Below are positions 7,361 through 14,996 of a stretch of DNA of 23,991 bases, one piece after another. Source of the DNA: an uncultured Lachnospiraceae bacterium (lineage in GTDB: Bacteria > Bacillota > Clostridia > Lachnospirales > Lachnospiraceae); assembly GCA_900539715.1 (NCBI GenBank), contig UQDA01000033.1, positions 1 through 23,991 of the forward strand, in the 5' to 3' direction. Position 1 is the stretch's first letter. Each line of letters starts with the position of its first letter. The position numbers were made by a program, and so were the translations under genes. The notes below the pieces were generated by a model. It did no database searches, was not told the DNA's origin, and saw nothing but the letters and a program-made list of their open reading frames with translations.

Positions 7361-10300
7361 AAGCTGGAAAAAAGGTCTGGCGCTTTTGACGGCAGCAGCC
7401 CTGACGGCAGCTTCGCTGACCGGTCCCGGAATGGTGGCATATGCAGAAGGACGGCAGGCGGCGGAAGAAAACCTGCAGGATAAGGAGGCGGCTGCCGAGA
7501 AGGTTGTGATTTCAACAAGAGAGGAGTTCCTGAAATTTGCAAAAAACTGTCGGGATGATTTTTACAGCTATGGAAAGGTGTTTTCTCTGGAAAATGACAT
7601 TGATCTGTCCGGAACATCTTTTCAGGGAATTCCGTATTTTCAGGGAACGCTTGAGGGAAACGGACATGTGATCTCCGGGCTTTTGATGATCAGGGAAGGT
7701 TCTGATTACGGGCTATTCCGGTATGTGGGAAAGGCGGGGAAAATCAAGGATCTGAAGGTTTCCGGAAAGGTAGAACTGACAGGAAGCGGGAAAAACGCGG
7801 GCGGTATAGTCGGGATCAATCACGGGATTGTGGAAAACTGCAGTTTTGAAGGGACGGTATCTGCGGGAGAGTCTTCGGGCGGAATCTGCGGACTCAATAA
7901 AGAGGATGGAATCCTGATGTCATGTGTCTCTTCAGGGAGCATAAGAGCTACCAATGAGACAGGCGGGATCTGCGGTCTCAACAGAGGAATCATTCAAAAG
8001 TGTACCAATAAAAGCGCCATTAATGATGAGGATTTGAAGATGACACTGGATTTAAACGGGATTGATCTGGGAACGCTGAATGTAACACAGAATGTTGTCA
8101 CCCGTAATAATCTGGGAGGAATTGCAGGGCGTTCTTACGGGACGATCTCAGAATGTGTGAATGAAGGAAAGATCGGTTATCCTCATGTGGGCTATAATGC
8201 CGGGGGCATTGCAGGACGGCAGAGCGGGACGATCATAAATTGCGTCAATAAAGGACAGGTGCTTGGACGTAAGGATGTTGGGGGGATTGCGGGGCAGGCG
8301 GAACCCTATCGGGAGTCGGAATATCTTTCGGAACATCTGGAAAAAGTAAGGGAAGATTTTGCGACGATCAATCATCTGATGCGTCAGATGTCGGACGCAT
8401 TAAGTTCGGTATCTGATGATACCAAGGATTATGTACAGATGCTTCAGGGGCAGTATGAAGATGTCGTTGACACATTGGACAGAGAAATCAAAGCGATGCG
8501 GGATGCGGTGTCCGGAAATAATACTGCAATGACCTCGTATATGGATAGTCTGAGTGAGGCTCTCAGGAATCTTGGCGATCTGGGAGATGATACGATTTCA
8601 AGACTGCTGGAAAATCTGAAGCATAATATGGAAAATGCGGCAGATAAGGTTGGCGGAAAAATAGAAGGGATTGTGGATGCGCTGAAACCTTCAAAACCAG
8701 AGGAGACTGAAACGGAGAGCACAGAGGAAACAACAGAAACCTCTGAAACGGAAGAATCGACCCAGACAGAAGAAGCATCTCAGACAGAAGGTTCTACCGG
8801 AACGGAAGAACCTGATGGAACGGAGGGAGACGGCAGTACAAAGCCGTCCGAGACACAATCGCCGGACCCGCAGGAATCTTCGCAGACAGACAGTGGTTTG
8901 GAAGCGGAGACCGGAGGCGGCGGGACAGATTCTTCCAATCCTGGGCAGGAAAATATAGAGCAACCGGCAGAGCCTGAGGGAGCTTATTTTGCAAGGGAGG
9001 ATGAAACGCTTGCATCAGAGGCGAAGCTTTCGGAAATTGATTTTCCGGGAAAGGATGAAAGCGAGATAGAAAGCGGAAAGGAATCGCTGGAGGAGGAGCT
9101 GGAGAATAAAAAGGATCAGATTCACGATATTATTCACAATGATCCGATCCGTTTTGAAAAGGACGGGAAAATAGACGAAAATATCGATGATATGAAAAAT
9201 GCGGTAAATACCGCTACGGATAATATTAAAAATATGCAGAGCTCTCTTTCCGGAACAGGCGATTCCGTGACAGATGCGATGAGTAATATTTCGGGTGAGT
9301 TAAACGAACAGAGTAAAAATTCCGGCGATACAATCGATAGTATGACAGATACGATCAACAATGGAATCCAGTCGGTCAGCAATGATCTGGAGCGGATACT
9401 GAATGCATCTTCCAGGATTACGGATATTATTGCAGATGATATGGATGCTTTGTTTGGCGGCGGAGGAACGGTCCAGGATATTTCTTCGGAGGAGATGGTA
9501 AAACGGACACACGGTGTAATCTCAGGATGTGAAAATCATGGAAAGGTAGAGGGAGACATCAATGCAGGCGGTATTGCCGGTACGATGAATGTGGAATACG
9601 ATATCGACCCGGAACTGGATATGAACTTTTCGGGGCTGACGGATGTGGAGGTCCGGGCAACTACCAATGCGGTGCTTATTTCCTGTAAAAATTATGGGAC
9701 GATCATTGGTAAGAAAAACAACTGCGGCGGCATGGCAGGAAGTGAAAATCTTGGACTGATCTCCGGCTGTGAAAACTACGGCACCATAAAACTGGAAAAT
9801 GGAAACTGTCTGGGAGGCATTGCAGGATATTCGGACAGCAGGATTGATAAAAGCAGTGTATTGTGTAATCTCGAAGGCGGCAGCAGGATGGGAGGTATTG
9901 CAGGAGAGGGATATGATATCAGCAGGTGTCTGGCGATGGTAACAATCTCGGGCGATGCGGAAGAAATGATTGGAAATATTGCCGGGACGATCGCAGAGGA
10001 AGGTACGCTGTCAGATAATTATTTTGTAACCAATCCGTGGGGCGGTGTAGATCAGGTCAATTATGCCGGGAAGGCAGAGAGCTGCAGTTATGAGGAAATC
10101 ATACAGAAGGAATATGCACCGGAAGGGTTTCATCAGGTAACGGTAACGTTTGAAAAAGATGACGAGGTATTAAAAACAATGCAGGTTCCCTATGGAGGGA
10201 CAGTTGTGTTGGAGGATGCGCCGGAGGCAGAACCGGATGAAGACAGCTATCTGAAATGGGATCAGGTTTTTCCGGTGACTCATGTGAATGCCAATCTGAC

Positions 10301-10778
10301 AATAACAGCGGAAAATAAGAGATGGACAAAAAGTCTTGCTTATCTGGCAAAGGATGCAGGGAAAGCAGATTTTCTGGTCGAAGGAGATTTTTATGACAGC
10401 TCAGCGCTGTTGGCAAAAGCAACAGAGGCTCCGGCCAGAAACGGCGAAGCTCCGGATTATGCATATGAATGGGGAATGGATCATCTGCCGGAGAAAAGAA
10501 GTGAGTATAAGGTTCATTTCAGAGTGCCGGATGGAGCGGACAGTGCAGAGGTTATGGTGTGTCGTGACGGGCAGTGGAAAACGATTGAAACAGTCAGGGA
10601 TGGCAGTTATGTGACCGCAATTATTCCGGCGGAAGCAGTATTTGCCGTATATGCCGAATATGAGCCGGAGTTCCCGGGGTATTTGGGCGCAGGAGTGATT
10701 GTAGTAGTCGGCGCTGCCGGATTTGTGATCGCATTCCTTGTCAGAAAAAAGAAGAAGCAGAAAAAATCAATACAGTAA
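7347..10778 (+). CDS. Membrane-anchored surface protein with GLUG repeats and coiled coils
   Basis: A 1143-residue exported protein. A signal peptide with a Lys-rich start and AYA-E cleavage site ends near residue 33. GLUG-type repeats (pattern GGI-G followed by G-I-C) fill about 148-318. A coiled-coil segment (322-447), an acidic Glu/Thr/Ser-rich linker (450-545) and a second coiled coil (570-705) interrupt the repeats, which resume at 720-890. Mixed beta regions, perhaps InlB/Ig-like, follow. A single C-terminal helix (about 1112-1132) ends in a KKKK-rich cytoplasmic tail, so it is a type I membrane protein and not an LPXTG-sorted one. ATG 7347 has AGGAGGG upstream and overlaps the MMPL frame by 14 bases, indicating translational coupling. 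The context suggests a partner of the transporter. Binding target unknown. Confidence 0.87.
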   Translation: MKKNKSWKKGLALLTAAALTAASLTGPGMVAYAEGRQAAEENLQDKEAAAEKVVISTREEFLKFAKNCRDDFYSYGKVFSLENDIDLSGTSFQGIPYFQGTLEGNGHVISGLLMIREGSDYGLFRYVGKAGKIKDLKVSGKVELTGSGKNAGGIVGINHGIVENCSFEGTVSAGESSGGICGLNKEDGILMSCVSSGSIRATNETGGICGLNRGIIQKCTNKSAINDEDLKMTLDLNGIDLGTLNVTQNVVTRNNLGGIAGRSYGTISECVNEGKIGYPHVGYNAGGIAGRQSGTIINCVNKGQVLGRKDVGGIAGQAEPYRESEYLSEHLEKVREDFATINHLMRQMSDALSSVSDDTKDYVQMLQGQYEDVVDTLDREIKAMRDAVSGNNTAMTSYMDSLSEALRNLGDLGDDTISRLLENLKHNMENAADKVGGKIEGIVDALKPSKPEETETESTEETTETSETEESTQTEEASQTEGSTGTEEPDGTEGDGSTKPSETQSPDPQESSQTDSGLEAETGGGGTDSSNPGQENIEQPAEPEGAYFAREDETLASEAKLSEIDFPGKDESEIESGKESLEEELENKKDQIHDIIHNDPIRFEKDGKIDENIDDMKNAVNTATDNIKNMQSSLSGTGDSVTDAMSNISGELNEQSKNSGDTIDSMTDTINNGIQSVSNDLERILNASSRITDIIADDMDALFGGGGTVQDISSEEMVKRTHGVISGCENHGKVEGDINAGGIAGTMNVEYDIDPELDMNFSGLTDVEVRATTNAVLISCKNYGTIIGKKNNCGGMAGSENLGLISGCENYGTIKLENGNCLGGIAGYSDSRIDKSSVLCNLEGGSRMGGIAGEGYDISRCLAMVTISGDAEEMIGNIAGTIAEEGTLSDNYFVTNPWGGVDQVNYAGKAESCSYEEIIQKEYAPEGFHQVTVTFEKDDEVLKTMQVPYGGTVVLEDAPEAEPDEDSYLKWDQVFPVTHVNANLTITAENKRWTKSLAYLAKDAGKADFLVEGDFYDSSALLAKATEAPARNGEAPDYAYEWGMDHLPEKRSEYKVHFRVPDGADSAEVMVCRDGQWKTIETVRDGSYVTAIIPAEAVFAVYAEYEPEFPGYLGAGVIVVVGAAGFVIAFLVRKKKKQKKSIQ
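8688..8981 (+). repeat. Low-complexity Glu/Thr/Ser-rich linker
   Basis: Codons for residues 448-545 of the surface protein are dominated by Glu, Thr, Ser, Pro and Gly in irregular short repeats (for example TETSETEESTQTEE). The stretch should be disordered and highly acidic. It separates the two coiled-coil blocks and is a likely site of length variation between strains. Confidence 0.75.
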
Positions 10779-10809
10779 AAAAGATACTTAAAAAAATACT
10801 TTTATGATA

Positions 10810-10852
10810 AAAACTGTCGAAACGGGGCTGGCTTTCCGTTTTGGCAGTTTTT
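10810..10852 (+). terminator. Intrinsic terminator of the MMPL-GLUG operon
   Basis: A 16-bp stem at 10810-10825 and 10836-10851 has a 10-base loop; the only deviations are two G-T wobble pairs. The right arm runs into TTTTT. It begins 31 bases after the GLUG gene stop and closes that operon. Confidence 0.9.
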
Positions 10853-10910
10853 GCTTTATCGGAAAATTTCAGGATGAATCCGCTTTTTGGGACTTTTTTT
10901 CAAAATATGC

Positions 10911-10939
10911 TTGTAAGCAAACAGAGGATTATATATAAT
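10911..10939 (+). promoter_or_regulatory. Sigma-A promoter of degV-alaS
   Basis: TTGTAA at 10911-10916 and a perfect TATAAT at 10934-10939 are separated by 17 bases. The start would be near 10946, leaving a leader of about 48 bases. That leader contains a small hairpin, GATTC-AGAG-GAATC, about 20 bases before the AAAAGGAG ribosome binding site. No T-box features were seen in this short leader. Confidence 0.7.
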
Positions 10940-10993
10940 AGAACAAGTTTGAGGTGCTGATTCAGAGGAATCTGGATCAGAAAAGGAGAAAAA

Positions 10994-11881
10994 ATGAGTG
11001 AATATGTGATTACCTGTTGCTCAACGGCAGATATGAGTCGTGAATTTATGGAAGAAAACAAAATTCCGTTCGCGATGTTTCACTATCAGATGGATGGCGA
11101 GGAGTTTGTTGACGATCTGTATACATCCATAACGCCTGAGGCGTTTTATCAGAAGATTTCGGATGGGGCCTGTCCTGTTACTTCTCAGATTAATGCGGAA
11201 GAATATAGAGAGTTGTTTGAGCCCATTCTGAAATCCGGGAGAGATGTGCTGCATATGACGCTTTCGAGCGGGATTTCAGGAAGCATCAATTCGGCAAATG
11301 TGGCAAAACAGCAGTTGGAGGAAGCGTATCCGGACAGGAAGGTGATCGTGATCGATTCCCTGGGGGCTTCCAGCGGGTATGGACTTTTGGTGACACAGGC
11401 GGTGGAAAATCAGAAGGCAGGACTTTCGCTTATGGAAAATGCAGGCTGGATAGAACAAAACAGGCTGTACCTGCACCACTGGTTTTTTTCCACAGATTTA
11501 ACAAGTTATATCCGTGGAGGACGCATTTCCAGAACGGCAGGGTTTGTGGGAAAGGCGCTGAATATCTGTCCGCTTCTGAATATGGATTCTGAAGGCAGGC
11601 TGATTCCCCGCAGCAAATGCCGGGGGAAAAAACAGGTAATCAGAGAGATTGTAAAACGCATGGAAGAGCATGCGAGGGACGGTCTTGCATATTCGGGGAA
11701 ATGCTATATTTCCCAGTCCGCCTGCAGAGCGGACGCTGAGGAGGTTGCACGTCTGGTAAAAGAAAGATTTCCGAAGCTGGACGGGGAGGTACAGATTAAC
11801 GATATAGGTACGGTCATCGGTTCCCATACCGGCCCGGGAACGGTGGCACTGTTTTTCTGGGGAGACGAAAGAACGCTGTAA
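10994..11881 (+). CDS. DegV-family fatty-acid-binding protein
   Basis: A 295-residue cytoplasmic DegV/FakB-type protein. Characterised members hold a fatty acid and present it to the FakA kinase for phospholipid synthesis. Recognisable parts are the N-terminal CCSTADMS strand-turn, VTSQIN near residue 58, the TLSSGISGS lipid-contact motif near 88, DSLGASSGYG near 120, and RGGRISRTAGFVG in the middle of the C-terminal domain. The start has AAAAGGAG with good spacing. It is first in a unit with alaS, 26 bases downstream. Which fatty acid it carries cannot be read from sequence, and many paralogues exist in clostridia. Confidence 0.92.
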   Translation: MSEYVITCCSTADMSREFMEENKIPFAMFHYQMDGEEFVDDLYTSITPEAFYQKISDGACPVTSQINAEEYRELFEPILKSGRDVLHMTLSSGISGSINSANVAKQQLEEAYPDRKVIVIDSLGASSGYGLLVTQAVENQKAGLSLMENAGWIEQNRLYLHHWFFSTDLTSYIRGGRISRTAGFVGKALNICPLLNMDSEGRLIPRSKCRGKKQVIREIVKRMEEHARDGLAYSGKCYISQSACRADAEEVARLVKERFPKLDGEVQINDIGTVIGSHTGPGTVALFFWGDERTL

Positions 11882-11907
11882 ACGCGAGATGAAGGAGGAT
11901 ATGCAAC

Positions 11908-14547
11908 GTGAAAGCATATGGTGTAAATGAGTTAAGAAAGATGTTTCTTGAATTTTTTGAAAGCAAGGGGCATCTGGCGATGAAAAGCTTTTCTCTGGTG
12001 CCGCATAACGACAACAGCCTGCTTTTGATCAATTCCGGTATGGCACCGTTAAAGCCTTATTTTACAGGACAGGAGATCCCGCCCAGAAGACGTGTGACGA
12101 CCTGTCAGAAATGTATCCGTACCGGTGATATTGAGAATATCGGAAAGACAGCACGTCACGGTACCTTTTTTGAAATGCTGGGAAACTTTTCTTTTGGGGA
12201 TTATTTCAAACATGAAGCAATCGCATGGAGCTGGGAGTTTCTGACACAGGTAGTAGGTCTTGATCCGGAACGTCTGTATCCGTCCGTTTATGAAAATGAT
12301 GATGAGGCGTTTGCAATCTGGAGAGATGAGATTGGTATTGCGCCGGAACGGATCTTTAAATTCGGCAAGGCAGATAATTTCTGGGAGCACGGTTCAGGTC
12401 CCTGTGGTCCCTGTTCTGAGATTTATTATGACAGAGGCGAAAAATACGGATGTGGAAAGCCTGACTGTACGGTAGGATGCGAGTGTGACCGCTATATTGA
12501 AGTGTGGAACAATGTATTTACACAGTTTGATAATGACGGACATGGCAATTACAGTGAACTGGAACAGAAAAACATCGATACCGGTATGGGACTGGAGCGT
12601 CTGGCTGTCATTGTTCAGGATGTGGATTCCATTTTTGATGTGGATACGATTTGTGCGCTGCGTGGCCGTGTCTGCGAACTGGCAGGAAAAGAATATCATA
12701 AAGAACATGCATGGGATGTTTCAATCCGTATCATTACAGACCATATCCGTTCTGCAACATTTATGATTTCCGATGGTATTCTGCCCTCCAATGAGGGAAG
12801 AGGTTATGTGCTGCGCCGTATTATCCGCCGTGCCGCACGTCACGGCAGGCTGCTGGGCATCGAAGGAGAGTTCCTTGCAAACTTGAGTTCCGCGGTGATA
12901 GAAGGCAGCAGGGACGGCTATCCGGAGCTTGAAGAGAAGAAGGACTTTATTTTCAATGTACTGACACAGGAAGAAAATAAATTCAATAAAACGATAGACC
13001 AGGGGCTGGCAATCCTTTCCGAGCTGGAAGAAAAGATGGCAGCAGATGGCAGGACTGTCATGGATGGTGAGGATGCGTTCCGCCTGTATGATACTTACGG
13101 ATTCCCGCTGGATCTGACAAAGGAAATTTTGGAGGAGAAGGAGTTCTCCGTTGATGAGGACGGCTTTAACGCAGCGATGCAGAAGCAGAAGGAGACCGCA
13201 AGAAAAGCACGTAAGGTGACAAACTACATGGGTGCGGATGTGACGGTTTATGAATCCCTTGATCCTGCGATCACTTCCGAATTTGTCGGATATGACCGTC
13301 TGGAGCATGATTCCAAAATCACAGCGCTGACAACGGAGTCGGAGGTTGTAGAAGCCCTGACAGATGGCGAAAACGGAACAATCATCGTGGATGAGACTCC
13401 TTTCTATGCAACCATGGGCGGACAGGAAGGCGACAAGGGTGTGATTTCCTGTGCGAACGGCGAATTTGAAGTTGTTGATACAATCAAATTAAAAGGCGGA
13501 AAGGTTGGTCATGTCGGTCATGTGACGAAGGGAATGTTCAAGCTGGGCGATCCGGTAACTCTGAGCGTGAATGAGGAAAACCGTAAGGCGACATGTAAAA
13601 ATCATACCGCGACTCATCTTCTTCAGAAGGCGCTGCGCGAGGTACTGGGCACCCATGTGGAACAGCAGGGTTCTTTGAACAATGCTGGGCATCTGCGTTT
13701 TGACTTCAGCCATTTTTCTGCAATGACAGCAGAAGAACTTGCAGAAGTTGAGAAAAAGGTCAATGAGAAGATTGCGGAAAATCTGTGCGTAGAGACGAAG
13801 CTGATGACCATTGACGAGGCAAAGCAGTCGGGCGCGATGGCTTTGTTTGGTGAAAAATACGGCGAGACTGTGCGTGTGGTATGTGTGAGCGATTACTCCA
13901 AGGAGTTCTGTGGCGGTACACATGTAGGGAATACCGGAGAAATTCAGGCATTTAAAATCCTGTCGGAGAGCGGTGTTGCCGCGGGCGTGCGCAGAATTGA
14001 AGCGCTGACCGGTCAGGGTGTATTCGATTATTATAACGATCTGGAGCAGAAACTGTCCGAGGCGGCAAAGATCCTGAAGACAACTCCCGCAAATCTTCAG
14101 GAGAAGCTGGAGCATCTGATGGCGGAGATGAAGGCGCTTCAGTCAGAAAATGAATCGTTAAAGAGCAAGGCGGCAAAAGAGGCGCTTGGCGATGTTATGG
14201 ACCAGGTAAAAGAGGTTAAAGGCGTGAAGCTTCTGGCAGCGAGTGTGGACAACGTAGATATGAATGGCCTGCGCGATCTGGGCGACCAGCTGAAAGAGAA
14301 GCTGGGTGACGGTGTTGTCGTTTTGGCTTCCGCAAAGGACGGTAAGGTAAATCTGATTGCGATGGCGACGGATGCAGCGATGAAACAGGGCGCTCATGCT
14401 GGCAACCTGATCAAAGGCATTGCGGCTCTGGTAGGCGGAGGCGGCGGCGGACGCCCCAATATGGCACAGGCAGGCGGTAAAAATCCCGACGGCATCGGTG
14501 CGGCGATGGAAGAGGCGGCAAAGGTTCTGGAAGGACAGATCAAATAA
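11908..14547 (+). CDS. alaS: Alanyl-tRNA synthetase
   Basis: A full-length 879-residue class II synthetase that charges tRNA-Ala. The N-terminal catalytic core begins with VNELRKMFLEFFESKGH and contains GKTARHGTFFEMLGNFSFGDYF (motif 2 region) and GMGLERL (motif 3). The editing domain has the zinc ligands His566 and His570 (HTATH) and Cys668 and His672 (CGGTH). The C-Ala domain ends with a poly-Gly stretch followed by RPNMAQAGG. The start is GTG 11908, with AAGGAGG 9 nt upstream. An ATG at 11901 is too close to that site and its frame stops after nine codons. It is expressed with degV, and no T-box precedes it. Confidence 0.98.
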   Translation: MKAYGVNELRKMFLEFFESKGHLAMKSFSLVPHNDNSLLLINSGMAPLKPYFTGQEIPPRRRVTTCQKCIRTGDIENIGKTARHGTFFEMLGNFSFGDYFKHEAIAWSWEFLTQVVGLDPERLYPSVYENDDEAFAIWRDEIGIAPERIFKFGKADNFWEHGSGPCGPCSEIYYDRGEKYGCGKPDCTVGCECDRYIEVWNNVFTQFDNDGHGNYSELEQKNIDTGMGLERLAVIVQDVDSIFDVDTICALRGRVCELAGKEYHKEHAWDVSIRIITDHIRSATFMISDGILPSNEGRGYVLRRIIRRAARHGRLLGIEGEFLANLSSAVIEGSRDGYPELEEKKDFIFNVLTQEENKFNKTIDQGLAILSELEEKMAADGRTVMDGEDAFRLYDTYGFPLDLTKEILEEKEFSVDEDGFNAAMQKQKETARKARKVTNYMGADVTVYESLDPAITSEFVGYDRLEHDSKITALTTESEVVEALTDGENGTIIVDETPFYATMGGQEGDKGVISCANGEFEVVDTIKLKGGKVGHVGHVTKGMFKLGDPVTLSVNEENRKATCKNHTATHLLQKALREVLGTHVEQQGSLNNAGHLRFDFSHFSAMTAEELAEVEKKVNEKIAENLCVETKLMTIDEAKQSGAMALFGEKYGETVRVVCVSDYSKEFCGGTHVGNTGEIQAFKILSESGVAAGVRRIEALTGQGVFDYYNDLEQKLSEAAKILKTTPANLQEKLEHLMAEMKALQSENESLKSKAAKEALGDVMDQVKEVKGVKLLAASVDNVDMNGLRDLGDQLKEKLGDGVVVLASAKDGKVNLIAMATDAAMKQGAHAGNLIKGIAALVGGGGGGRPNMAQAGGKNPDGIGAAMEEAAKVLEGQIK

Positions 14548-14564
14548 AAGGCTTTGATACCCGA

Positions 14565-14580
14565 CTGCGAAAAATCGCAG
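14565..14580 (+). terminator. Small hairpin after alaS, weak terminator candidate
   Basis: CTGCGA (14565-14570) and TCGCAG (14575-14580) pair around AAAA. The hairpin is followed by an A-run, not a T-run, so termination here is doubtful. Some read-through from alaS into rpsU is possible. Confidence 0.3.
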
Positions 14581-14611
14581 CAAAAAAAATTAAACTTTTG
14601 GAAAAAAAGTG

Positions 14612-14639
14612 TTGACGAATCGGGGATTTTTGTTATAAT
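14612..14639 (+). promoter_or_regulatory. Strong promoter of rpsU, extended -10
   Basis: TTGACG at 14612-14617 and TATAAT at 14634-14639 are 16 bases apart. TG at 14631-14632 directly before the -10 box makes it an extended -10 promoter. Transcription should start near 14645-14647. Confidence 0.85.
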
Positions 14640-14643
14640 TAGG

Positions 14644-14731
14644 AATGTGCATGCGAGGTAATCGTATCAGCACATTATTAACCCGAACAGTCGTAATACG
14701 ATGGGACTGAAGGGAGGTCAGGTGAGAGTAT
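14644..14731 (+). promoter_or_regulatory. rpsU leader with pseudoknot potential
   Basis: Two perfect 7-bp helices interleave. AATGTGC (14644-14650) pairs with GCACATT (14670-14676), and ATCGTAT (14661-14667), inside that loop, pairs with ATACGAT (14696-14702). This is an H-type pseudoknot arrangement. A competing 5-bp helix, CAGTC (14688-14692) with GACTG (14705-14709), would trap ATACGAT in its loop. The ribosome site AGGGAGG follows at 14711-14717, unusually far (14 nt) from the ATG, with a weaker GGTGA at 14721-14725. Ribosomal protein leaders often bind their own product. That role here is inference. Confidence 0.5.
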
Positions 14732-14908
14732 ATGTCTAATATCATCGTTAAAGAAAATGAGACTTTAGATAGCGCTCTGCGTCGTTTCAAGAGAAGTTGC
14801 GCAAAGGCAGGTATCCAGCAGGAAATCCGCAAAAGAGAACACTACGAGAAACCCAGCGTAAAGCGTAAGAAAAAATCTGAAGCAGCAAGAAAACGCAAAT
14901 ATAACTAA
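14732..14908 (+). CDS. rpsU: 30S ribosomal protein S21
   Basis: A 58-residue basic protein of the small ribosomal subunit, near the platform and the anti-Shine-Dalgarno end of 16S rRNA. It begins MSNIIVKENETLDSALRRFK and ends with the typical Lys/Arg-rich tail KRKKKSEAARKRKYN. Length and sequence match the Bacillota family. It has its own promoter upstream and its own terminator, so it is a single-gene unit. All four isoleucines use ATC, fitting a highly expressed gene. Confidence 0.98.
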   Translation: MSNIIVKENETLDSALRRFKRSCAKAGIQQEIRKREHYEKPSVKRKKKSEAARKRKYN

Positions 14909-14915
14909 AGGAATG

Positions 14916-14948
14916 AGTCCCTGAGGGTTTTCCCCGGGGACTTTTTTT
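14916..14948 (+). terminator. Intrinsic terminator of rpsU
   Basis: AGTCCCTG from 14916 pairs with the CGGGGACT that ends at 14942 (one T-G wobble). A further two G-C pairs follow across one mismatch, around a GTTTT loop. A run of seven T follows. It begins 7 bases after the rpsU stop codon. Confidence 0.9.
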
Positions 14949-14996
14949 CTAAGAGAAAAACGCAGCAAAAATTACGATATCAAATAAGAGGAAAAA

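Noticed and set aside
10946..10993. T-box or riboswitch before degV-alaS
   Set aside because: The leader is only about 48 bases, has no T-box sequence and no terminator/antiterminator pair.
14590..14832. Minus-strand ORF of 80 codons opposite the rpsU promoter and gene
   Set aside because: It covers a clear promoter, leader and rpsU on the plus strand, and no start signal supports it.
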